Shown: positions 36,231-43,247 of the stretch, piece after piece
Numbering within the stretch: position 1 is the stretch's first letter
How the letters are laid out: every line of letters begins with the position of its first letter
DNA from: Armatimonadota bacterium
Lineage (GTDB): Bacteria; Armatimonadota; HRBIN16
Assembly (NCBI GenBank): GCA_026003195.1
Contig: BPGU01000001.1
Span: forward strand, 791,398 to 855,397
DNA: 64,000 nucleotides
Direction of reading: 5' to 3'
Program-made: the position numbers and the translations under genes
The notes under the pieces: model-generated
Told to the model about the DNA's origin: nothing
Databases searched by the model: none
Seen by the model: the letters and a program-made list of their open reading frames with translations, nothing else

Positions 36231-36493
36231 AGCGTCACCCCCTCGGGCATGGGCACGGACACGCCCGAACGGGCAAGCTGCTGGAGTGCCGACTGGAAGC
36301 GTCGGCGAAGCTCTGCCAACCGCACTTGCGCGAACGGGTCGGGGTCTGTGCCCATCTGCTGCAGTTCGCGTTCAATAGACAAAATCAGTTCGCGCACGTC
36401 GTTCAGCGCGTTGAATCTTTCAGTTTCGCTGAAAGACGGCTCAAAGCGACTTTGCTGCAGTTCCAAAATCGCGATTTTGGCTTGAATGTCCAT
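36227..36493 (-). CDS. Small helical protein, unknown (element 2)
   Basis: The 88-residue protein has the same length as its element 1 homologue, with conserved FNALNDV, ELQQMGTDPDPFA and SVPMPEGVTL. GGAGGTAAATC precedes the ATG at 36493. Confidence 0.6.
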   Translation of the reverse strand: MDIQAKIAILELQQSRFEPSFSETERFNALNDVRELILSIERELQQMGTDPDPFAQVRLAELRRRFQSALQQLARSGVSVPMPEGVTL

Positions 36494-36539
36494 AACCGAT
36501 TTACCTCCTGGCTTTCTGTTTTTAGTGTACGACTTTGGG

Positions 36540-36749
36540 CTAAGTTTTGTCAACATCGGTTGGCGCGGTGGGCTTTTCGCACAACGCTTGAATCTCCCAA
36601 AGCCGGTCGTACAATTCGGCAGCTTCCGGCGCCGTCAACTGCCCACGCGCCCGCGCACGCGCCAGCAGATTCTCCACCCGCGCCAGCAGCACGCGCGTCT
36701 CATGACGCCTTCCATCGGCATCGTTTGCAGTAAAATGTTTGTCACCCAT
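36540..36749 (-). CDS. Small conserved protein, unknown (element 2)
   Basis: The 69-residue counterpart of 1826-2035 is identical over the N-terminal part encoded in the shared 256-bp block. It overlaps the primase end by eight bases. Confidence 0.55.
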   Translation of the reverse strand: MGDKHFTANDADGRRHETRVLLARVENLLARARARGQLTAPEAAELYDRLWEIQALCEKPTAPTDVDKT

Positions 36750-36861
36750 CCGGCACCTCCAACAAGCGAACCGTCGCACACTGGACACATTGCCAGTGCA
36801 CCATGCCGTTGCTTAGCCGGTACGGACGGTGGACGGTTGTTGTCTGGCACACACCGCACCA
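36606..36861. repeat. 256-bp block near-identical to 1892-2147
   Basis: Same block as 1892-2147; one difference was seen (CCCGCGC here, CACGCGC there). It ends abruptly inside the primase zinc-ribbon region. Confidence 0.8.
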
Positions 36862-39201
36862 GCCACGAACAGGGTAGCCGTCTTGCGGAGTAACAGAAGT
36901 AACAGAAGTAACAGTATTTTCAAACCGATCTCCACTTGTTTCATATAGGGTTTCAGAAATCGTTACTTCTGTTACTTCTGTTACCGGCGGGTCGTTTTTC
37001 CAACAGATGCCAATCCACGCCCACCACTTGCGTTCTCCTTTTTGCGCTTCTTCGTACCCAAGTTCGCGCATTCGCTGGTTCACGCGCCGTGTCTGGTACT
37101 GGTTCATTCCGCGTGCTTGTAGCCACTCGTTCAGCCGGTCATTGAACTCATACTTGAACACGTAATCATCCGTCCGGAATGTCCTGTCGCAGTGTTCGGC
37201 AATGAACGTCTGAAGCGGGTCGGACAGTTCCTCATACATCCGGCGCTTCTCAGCAACCGACACGTCGCCGGTCATCTGGAACCCATTTTCCAACAGACGC
37301 TGAAGCACCGCCACCGCTTGTGTGACACACCAGGCGAACTCTCGCGCTTTCACGTCCGGTGGCAGCAAGTCCAGTTCCGTCTCAATTCGCGGGTCTTCGG
37401 CGAACTGGTGTTCAAACCGCACGATGAAGGCACGTCTGTAAAAAGCGTCTGTCCGGTCGTGTGTCAGCGGTAGCGCGTTGCCGGTAAAGAGTAGCTTCGC
37501 ATGGTTCCGGAATGTGACCGGTTCGCGGTACTTTCGGTCGGCAGTCAAAAGGTCACCGCCGGTCAAACTCTTCAGCGTGTCCGTCTGTGCCAGGTCGTCA
37601 TAGCGAAGTTCGCCAGAAAACGCAAGCAGCTTCCGATGCAACTGCGCGACGGCAAACCGGTTCCCGCCTAAATCATGAAGCGTCACGTTCGCCACGTTCT
37701 CCGTGCCTAACGCCGTCATTAGCATTTTCATTAAGTACGACTTGCCCGCACTCGCTTTGCCAATCCAGAAGAACGCGCGTTGCAGGGGGTAGCCGCGCCA
37801 CAGGCAATAAGCCAGGAACTCCCAGAAGTGTGTCCGAATCGCTTCGGGGAACGCGCCAAGACGCACTGCCAGCAACTCGCTGTGCGCGTCGGGGTCATAC
37901 CGCCAGGGCAGTTTACTGGTGAAGCCGTCTTCGGGCGTGTAGCCTCGCAGTTCGCCGGTGTGTAAGTCAAACACACCGTTGGCGAAGGGTATGAGTGTCG
38001 GCGGTGGCGTCGGCAACGGCGATTCATGCCAGCACAACTCGCGGATGTCCGCAATGACTTCGCGAACACAGGTCTCTTTCTTCCACTCTTCCGGCAGAAC
38101 GCCATCTTCGCGGAGTAAGTTTGCCAAGAACGCTTCAGCGTCTTCGCGCCACACACCGGCTTGTTGGTCGTACCGGTAGAAATCGCCAGTGCGCAGGTCG
38201 CCACACGAGTAGAACCGGTGCAGGTGCAGAATCTTCTCTGTGAACCGGCGTGGCACAAACTTCGTCATCACGCGCACAGCGTCCGTGTGTTCGTGGTCGT
38301 GCCCGTTGCGCTGGTGCGGTTCGTAGAACTCGGTTTTATGCGCAAGCGCAGCCTCCAGCGTGCGTTGTCGGTAGTCTGGTCGGTCGCGCCACTTCTCACG
38401 TTGAGCGAGAGCGGATTGCGAGAACAGCCGTTCTGCACGGTGCTGGTCACCGCCCGTCCAAAACAGCAACATGCTTAGCAACGCGACGTCGGCTTCACTC
38501 TGGCTTGGGTAGCCAGACGTGTCACCGTTCCACAGACGCCGGAACTTCTCGCCGTTCGCGGCGCACATGGCTTTCTCAATCAACTCAGCGTCCGTCATTT
38601 CAAGCACACACTTCTGTGTCGGTGGCGGTGCTGGTTCGCTTTCTCTGCCGAACAGCAATTCGTAAATTTCCGTGACCTCTTGCTGCCGGTGGCACACTTC
38701 GGCTGGCGTTCCTGGCAGATGGTGACCTGTGAGGCTGATGAAACGGTTGTGGTCATACATCTCAACGACGCAGCCGTTGAATGTTGTGCGATTACGCGTA
38801 CCGGGCAGTTTACCGAAGGCGACCAGTCGCAATCCCTTGCCGGACGGCGAGACCTCAGTGTATGTAGACATCTTGCGCACGATTTCAGTCACCCAGTCAG
38901 GCACACGCTGGTCTTCGCCGATGACTTCATCCAGGTCAATCGCCACCAGATTGAGTTCAGGCGTCAACGCGAGCCACAGACCGGCATACCCGTTGCGTTC
39001 GTACGCCTCGCAGGCGGTGGTGAAGTCAGCCCATGTGTTCGGGTCGCTAATGGACGCCAGTTCGCCGGTGTGCGGGTTGACAGGCAACTTCTTCGGCTTG
39101 CCCCCGTCGGGTGTTGGTGCGTACTTCCAACACGCCCACTGCGGGCAGCCGCGCAACTCGGCGGGAATGCCCGAGGGGTTAACTCTCGCTGTGGTCTGCA
39201 T
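36742..39201 (-). CDS. Primase / SF3 helicase replication protein (element 2)
   Basis: The 819-residue protein begins with a primase domain of the NrS-1/plasmid type (about 1-200; ELRGCPQWACWKY, NLVAIDLDEVIG with Asp-x-Asp, STYTEVSPSGKGLRLVAFG, GCVVEMYDHNRFISLTGH). A P4/D5-type helicase with Walker A GKASAGKS (about 478-486) follows, and then a Cys4 zinc-ribbon tail nearly identical to the one of element 1. The front domains differ from element 1, so the replication module was swapped. Start at MQTTARVN was chosen; it overlaps the excisionase-like gene by 23 bases. Confidence 0.82.
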   Translation of the reverse strand: MQTTARVNPSGIPAELRGCPQWACWKYAPTPDGGKPKKLPVNPHTGELASISDPNTWADFTTACEAYERNGYAGLWLALTPELNLVAIDLDEVIGEDQRVPDWVTEIVRKMSTYTEVSPSGKGLRLVAFGKLPGTRNRTTFNGCVVEMYDHNRFISLTGHHLPGTPAEVCHRQQEVTEIYELLFGRESEPAPPPTQKCVLEMTDAELIEKAMCAANGEKFRRLWNGDTSGYPSQSEADVALLSMLLFWTGGDQHRAERLFSQSALAQREKWRDRPDYRQRTLEAALAHKTEFYEPHQRNGHDHEHTDAVRVMTKFVPRRFTEKILHLHRFYSCGDLRTGDFYRYDQQAGVWREDAEAFLANLLREDGVLPEEWKKETCVREVIADIRELCWHESPLPTPPPTLIPFANGVFDLHTGELRGYTPEDGFTSKLPWRYDPDAHSELLAVRLGAFPEAIRTHFWEFLAYCLWRGYPLQRAFFWIGKASAGKSYLMKMLMTALGTENVANVTLHDLGGNRFAVAQLHRKLLAFSGELRYDDLAQTDTLKSLTGGDLLTADRKYREPVTFRNHAKLLFTGNALPLTHDRTDAFYRRAFIVRFEHQFAEDPRIETELDLLPPDVKAREFAWCVTQAVAVLQRLLENGFQMTGDVSVAEKRRMYEELSDPLQTFIAEHCDRTFRTDDYVFKYEFNDRLNEWLQARGMNQYQTRRVNQRMRELGYEEAQKGERKWWAWIGICWKNDPPVTEVTEVTISETLYETSGDRFENTVTSVTSVTPQDGYPVRGWCGVCQTTTVHRPYRLSNGMVHWQCVQCATVRLLEVPDG

Positions 39202-39370
39202 TTGCCCGTCGCCCCCCCACACGCAGCAACCGGCGCACCTCGCCTTCGGGGATGCGCACCCGTCCAGCGATGCGCACGGCGCGCACTTCGCCAAAGGCTA
39301 CCCACCTGCGAACAGTCCACCGGCTTACGCCAAGTGTGCGCGCACATGCTGAGATGGTCAGCAGTCTCAT
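39179..39370 (-). CDS. Excisionase-like HTH protein (element 2)
   Basis: The 63-residue protein has a MerR/excisionase HTH: LTISACARTLGVSRWTVRRWVAFGEV followed by RVRIPEGEVRRLL. GGAGGCGAAG precedes the ATG at 39370. First gene of the replication operon, next to the integrase. Confidence 0.7.
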   Translation of the reverse strand: MRLLTISACARTLGVSRWTVRRWVAFGEVRAVRIAGRVRIPEGEVRRLLRVGGRRANADHSES

Positions 39371-39648
39371 AGTCTTCGCCTCCAGTATTCGGTTGTGTAA
39401 ATGCAAGTGTTGGGAAAACAAGCGCGCGAGGGTGTGGTAGCCCGCGGTACTTCACGCTTGCTACCAATGCGCGCGTTTGGGGGAACTTTCGGGTCTCTCG
39501 TGATGGTTGGCTTCAGGCTAAATGAAAACGCTTGTTAAAGGTCGTTCTCCCCAATCGCCAATATTCAACTGTCTGTCCATATTTTACCACAGGTTGCAAC
39601 GGAAATGCAAGTGGTTTGGCGGGCGCGTCGTGACGCCCGCCTCCTCCT
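39371..39648 (-). promoter_or_regulatory. Control region of the element 2 replication operon
   Basis: No gene is visible. TTGCAT (39610-39605) and TAAAAT (39586-39581) on the minus strand, spacing 18, form a possible promoter for the excisionase-primase operon, with a long leader. An inverted repeat GGTAGC-N18-GCTACC lies at 39436-39465 and may be an operator. Confidence 0.4.
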
Positions 39649-40578
39649 CTACCTGCGTCCTCTGAGAAGATTCAACGGACTGTGCTGCTGGTGTGCCTGC
39701 CGAAGGTCGTCCTCCACCAGAGACAGGTATTGCTGTGTGGTCTTGAGGTCGCTGTGTCCCATGAGAAGCCTCAGGTGTTCCAGCGTAATGCCGTTGCGCA
39801 GAGACCATGTGGCGAAGGTGCGCCGTAGCTGGTGCGCACCTAACCGCAAGCCTGCACGCTTGCCTGCCTTGCGCACCGCTACCTTCAGCCCCTCTAAGGT
39901 GAGTGCGCCCCTGTCCCCCTGCCACAGCGGGCTGTCTGCCTGCAGTTTCACTCCCCCCTGTGACTGGTAAGCCTTCAGGTAACGTTGCACCGCAAGCCTC
40001 ACCTCTGCACTCAACACCGCCACGCGATGCTTACCGCCCTTGCCCCTGATGACCAGCGTGTTTTGCATGGCGTCGCCCACACGCAACGAGTGCGCCTCGT
40101 GGATGCGCAGTCCGGTGTCCAGCAGCAGCAGAATCAACGCCCTGTCGCGAAGATTCAGCCAGTGCTTGCCTTCACACGCCTGCAGCACTTTCTCCACCTC
40201 TTCAGGCGTCAGGGCAGGTTTAAGCACCTGTTCGCGCTTGGGCGGTTCCACCTTCGCGAAGGGGTTGTGTGTAGTCAAGCCTTCACGGATGCACCAGTTC
40301 CAGAAGGCGCGAGGGTTGCGAAAGCAGTTGAACAGCGTGTGTGTGCTGATGCCTTGCTGCTGGCGGTAGAGTAGCCACCGGCGAATGTGCTGAGGGGTCA
40401 CGTCGTCAAAGTCTGCACAACCCTGCTGTTGCAGGAAAGCCACGAAGGGGGTGACGTGTTCGCGGTAGCTTTGCACGGTGCGGGTGGACAGTTTACGTGC
40501 TTGCAGTGACTCCAGCCATACCTCCAATGCTGCCCGAAGCGTGTTTGTGTCAGTGATGACGAATCCGGCGGTCTGCAT
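39649..40578 (-). CDS. int: Tyrosine recombinase (integrase) of element 2
   Basis: The 309-residue protein has a SAM-like core-binding domain (about 8-95; LRAALEVWLESLQARKLSTRTVQSYREHV) and a catalytic domain. Arg (TGLRIHEA, about 156), His-x-x-Arg (GAHQLRRTF, about 250-253), His (GHSD, about 274) and Tyr (TTQQYLSL, about 283) are all there. Start 40578 has GGGAGG before it. The enzyme would recombine the 67-bp tRNA-fMet repeat 93 bases away. It shows no sign of decay. Confidence 0.95.
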   Translation of the reverse strand: MQTAGFVITDTNTLRAALEVWLESLQARKLSTRTVQSYREHVTPFVAFLQQQGCADFDDVTPQHIRRWLLYRQQQGISTHTLFNCFRNPRAFWNWCIREGLTTHNPFAKVEPPKREQVLKPALTPEEVEKVLQACEGKHWLNLRDRALILLLLDTGLRIHEAHSLRVGDAMQNTLVIRGKGGKHRVAVLSAEVRLAVQRYLKAYQSQGGVKLQADSPLWQGDRGALTLEGLKVAVRKAGKRAGLRLGAHQLRRTFATWSLRNGITLEHLRLLMGHSDLKTTQQYLSLVEDDLRQAHQQHSPLNLLRGRR

Positions 40579-40610
40579 GTTTTTGCCTCCCGTTTGTGTT
40601 TTGGGTGGAG

Positions 40611-40625
40611 GCACAACATGTAGTG
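40611..40625. promoter_or_regulatory. Putative integrase arm site, right end
   Basis: GCACAACATGTAGTG matches the reverse complement of 34180-34194 in 14 of 15 bases and lies between the integrase start and the attachment repeat. Confidence 0.5.
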
Positions 40626-40671
40626 GGGTCTTTGCTGTTTGAGAGGTCAGGCACACAACATCCAGCGGTCT

Positions 40672-40747
40672 TGGGTGCGGGGGAGGGATTTGAACCCTCG
40701 ACCTCCGGGTTATGAGCCCGGCGAGCTGACCGCTGCTCCACCCCGCG
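40672..40747 (-). tRNA. Initiator tRNA-Met (CAU), rebuilt by element 2
   Basis: A full cloverleaf is present: acceptor GCGGGG/CCCCGC, D-arm GAGC/GCTC, anticodon stem CCGGG/CCCGG with loop CTCATAA, T-stem GAGGG/CCCTC and CCA. The three G-C pairs in the anticodon stem and the unpaired C1-A72 mark it as initiator. The 3' 66 bases belong to the attachment repeat, so this copy has its 3' end from the element. No second fMet gene is in the window. Confidence 0.95.
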
Positions 40748-40798
40748 TCATCGCCCATTATTATATCATAAAATCGCGCACGGTGCAAACTGCCAGCC

Positions 40799-41554
40799 TT
40801 AGCGGAAGCGCCACAGCAGGTTCGCGCCCTTCTCCTGAGCCAGAATGGAAGCGGCGGAGTAGGTTTTGGCATGGCCGTCGGCAAAGAGGAGCGTCGCCAG
40901 CCCGCGATTGTCGCCTGTGGCAAAGTGGCGGGCGTAGAGCGGTTTCAACTGGGCGGGTGGGAGGTGGTTCAATTCCTGCACCAGATCGCGGTCTGCTACC
41001 AGAGGTGTGCCCAGACGCGGGTCTGTGAGATTAGGCTGCCCGACGTAGGGGTCAAACACGTAGCCTCGATACTTTTGCGCGGTGGGACCGCTGGCGGTAT
41101 CTCCAAAGAGCGGCGTGCGTGCAGGCTCTTCCATCTGTACCAACACTGCAGGGGTAGAAAATCCCTCTCTTTCAGCAGGGTCGTACGCAGTGGCGGCGGT
41201 ATAGCCCATCGAACCGATACCTCGTTGTGACCAGTCGGCAGGGAAGCCGCTGCCGCTGGCGCTGGGGCAGACGAAGATGTTTGTGTCTCGCACGTAGGGT
41301 TGTATCAACCGCGTCCAGATGCGCTCGGGGACAGAAGTTGGTACCGCGTAGTTGGTGGACGGTAGAAGCGCTTCATCATAGTCCTGTGTGTAGGTGGATA
41401 CCGCCATCGCCAGCTGTCGCGCGTTGGACAGGCAACCGGTCATACGTGCCCGCTCGCGCGCCTGACTGAAAACCGGCAGGAGTATTGCTGCCAGTATAGC
41501 GATGACGGTGATGACCACCAGCAGTTCGATGAGTGTGAAACCATCGCGTCGCAT
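40799..41554 (-). CDS. DUF1559-type prepilin-like protein
   Basis: The 251-residue protein has a type IV pilin-like N-terminus ([26 protein letters not shown]; cleavage before Phe) and the family end [12 protein letters not shown], with [18 protein letters not shown] typical of Armatimonadota/Planctomycetes DUF1559 proteins. It would be processed by prepilin peptidase. No pilus assembly genes are near. Confidence 0.88.
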   Translation of the reverse strand: MRRDGFTLIELLVVITVIAILAAILLPVFSQARERARMTGCLSNARQLAMAVSTYTQDYDEALLPSTNYAVPTSVPERIWTRLIQPYVRDTNIFVCPSASGSGFPADWSQRGIGSMGYTAATAYDPAEREGFSTPAVLVQMEEPARTPLFGDTASGPTAQKYRGYVFDPYVGQPNLTDPRLGTPLVADRDLVQELNHLPPAQLKPLYARHFATGDNRGLATLLFADGHAKTYSAASILAQEKGANLLWRFR

Positions 41555-41611
41555 GGTATCATTATACTACCATAGGCGAAGGAGATACCACACGGAGGGT
41601 GAACAGGAAAC

Positions 41612-42124
41612 ATGTCTATAGCCTACAATCGAAGCTGCGGACTATGGACAAATACAGAGGAACATTTCTACCGTGACAAGGTGATCCATCCGATTCGCCA
41701 GCAGGGACCGCGCTGTGTAGCCACTACCCTGGCGATGCTTACCGCAACCGAGCCTGAACGCTTTTACCCACCTGTCATCAACACACAGGACCCTGTGTCA
41801 TGGTCTGAGGCGCTGCGTCCATTTGGGATGAAGCTGGCTTACTGTCCTGCTGATGTCCGCAAACTACGGTTCTATATGGATGAACTCGTCGGCTATGATG
41901 ACCTGTTTCTGTTGTGCTACTATACTGCATCGGGAGAGGAAATCCTGTCCGACCCTGATGAGACAGGGTGGGTCTGTGGTTCGCATGTGGTCATTTTGCA
42001 TCGCGATCGGATTATTGATCCCGCCTCCGGTACGGTGCAGCCCGCACGAGAGCATGTTTGCAATCACTGTCATACAAAGCGCATCTTCCGGGTAGTGCCC
42101 TCTGAGCATCCGCGCGGTTTGTAG
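41612..42124 (+). CDS. Papain-like/C39-type peptidase-like protein
   Basis: The 170-residue protein reads HPIRQQGPRCVATTLAML near residue 27, matching the catalytic Cys helix of C39/papain-like folds (Gln, then Cys). GSHVVILHRDRIIDPASG near 122 supplies the His and Asp. A CNHCH motif lies near the C-terminus. It may be a peptidase or a transglutaminase-like acyltransferase. It diverges from the prepilin gene upstream. Confidence 0.55.
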   Translation: MSIAYNRSCGLWTNTEEHFYRDKVIHPIRQQGPRCVATTLAMLTATEPERFYPPVINTQDPVSWSEALRPFGMKLAYCPADVRKLRFYMDELVGYDDLFLLCYYTASGEEILSDPDETGWVCGSHVVILHRDRIIDPASGTVQPAREHVCNHCHTKRIFRVVPSEHPRGL

Positions 42125-42304
42125 GCGAGACCCGGTATACCTGTGAGATGCCGATGAAGAAGTGGCAGGAACACTACGGCACTTTGCGTTTCGGCTGCAA
42201 CCGTCCCCCCACAGCAAACGTCTTTAAATCGTGGTTGTGTGCAATGCCGCATTCCAGATGTGGTGCCGAGCACACATGAAACGTTTAAGTGCAGGAGGAG
42301 AGAC

Positions 42305-42958
42305 ATGTGCAGACGCAGCAGAACCGCATTCACCCTGATTGAGTTGCTGGTGGTTATCGCAATTATCGCGATACTGGCAGCGATCCTGTTCCCTGTTTTT
42401 GCGCAGGCGCGGGAAAAAGCACGTGCTGCCAGCTGTTTGTCCAACCAGAAACAGCTGGGTATCGCCTGTTCTATGTATGTGCAGGACTGGGACGGTATCC
42501 TACCGGGTCTTGCTTGGGGGCGCTGGGTTGGTCCAGTAGATGACCCTGCTACCGGACCCAACTACTGGGCACAGATGAGTCCCTATATCAAGAACAATGG
42601 AATTTGGGACTGCCCGAGCGCGCCCATTGGCGAGTACTACATCCCAGGGCATGTGAACCTCGCCTACTACGCTAACTGGTGGGCAATCTGGATGAACCCG
42701 CAGGCGGAGGCGTCTTTGCGCGAACCTGCCCGGTGCCCACTGTTCGTGGATGCTGGTGAGAAGTGGGGCTATACCTGGGAGTGTGATACCTGCGGATACG
42801 AGGAGTGGCCCCGTCCTCTACACAGCAACGGCATCAACGCGGTGTTCGCCGACGGACATGTGAAGTGGACCCCGCATGCCACCTACCGCCAGACCTGGTG
42901 GTGGGCATGTTGGGGCGCGTGGAACGCGGCAGACTACGGTATCGAATGTCCGCAGTAG
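42305..42958 (+). CDS. DUF1559-type prepilin-like protein
   Basis: The 217-residue protein has the N-terminus [29 protein letters not shown] and conserved [18 protein letters not shown], ending with [28 protein letters not shown] precedes the ATG 42305; an earlier in-frame ATG is not used in relatives. A 60-residue single-pass protein follows after 11 bases, as with the prepilin at 47108. Confidence 0.9.
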   Translation: MCRRSRTAFTLIELLVVIAIIAILAAILFPVFAQAREKARAASCLSNQKQLGIACSMYVQDWDGILPGLAWGRWVGPVDDPATGPNYWAQMSPYIKNNGIWDCPSAPIGEYYIPGHVNLAYYANWWAIWMNPQAEASLREPARCPLFVDAGEKWGYTWECDTCGYEEWPRPLHSNGINAVFADGHVKWTPHATYRQTWWWACWGAWNAADYGIECPQ

Positions 42959-42969
42959 GAGGCAGAGCG

Positions 42970-43152
42970 GTGAACAAGCAGATTAGCCAGACCACAGCCA
43001 TTATCGTCATTGCTGTGGTAGTAGTGCTCGTGGTGGTGGTTGGCTGGTATATGATGAACCGTCCCAAGAAGCTCTCCTACCCGCCCAACTTTAACCCGGC
43101 GATGCCACCTACTACAGCTCCGGGCGCCCCTGCAGGCAGTGTGGGCAGGTAA
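42970..43152 (+). CDS. Tiny single-pass membrane protein paired with a prepilin
   Basis: The GTG start at 42970 gives 60 residues: a short Lys-containing head, a membrane helix (AIIVIAVVVVLVVVVGWYMM) and a Pro-rich tail (PAMPPTTAPGAPAG). AGGAGG precedes the start. The same architecture follows the prepilin at 47108, so the two proteins probably work together, for example in prepilin handling. Confidence 0.6.
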   Translation: MNKQISQTTAIIVIAVVVVLVVVVGWYMMNRPKKLSYPPNFNPAMPPTTAPGAPAGSVGR

Positions 43153-43247
43153 GCGCATCGCGAGGCAGGAAAGGCAAGTGTCTGGACAGAACAGGAGGGC
43201 AGGTGGAACACCTGCCCTCTCTCATCGTTATTGCAAGGAGTGACCTG

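Larger units (their letters stand above)
34075..40737. mobile_element. Integrative element 2, complete, candidate phage satellite in tRNA-fMet
   Basis: The element is bounded by a 67-bp direct repeat (34075-34141, 40671-40737) made of the 3' part of an initiator tRNA gene. One unit of element plus one repeat is about 6.6 kb. Minus-strand order from the tRNA end: tyrosine recombinase, excisionase-like HTH, primase/helicase, three small genes, TerS-like and amidase, then three large hairpins. No structural virion genes are present. The layout recalls phage-inducible islands (int, xis, pri, terS); that assignment is inference. Confidence 0.8.

Noticed and set aside
40579-40923. N-terminal extension of the integrase to 424 residues
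   Set aside because: The extra frame runs through the attachment repeat and tRNA; a good ribosome binding site marks the start at 40578.
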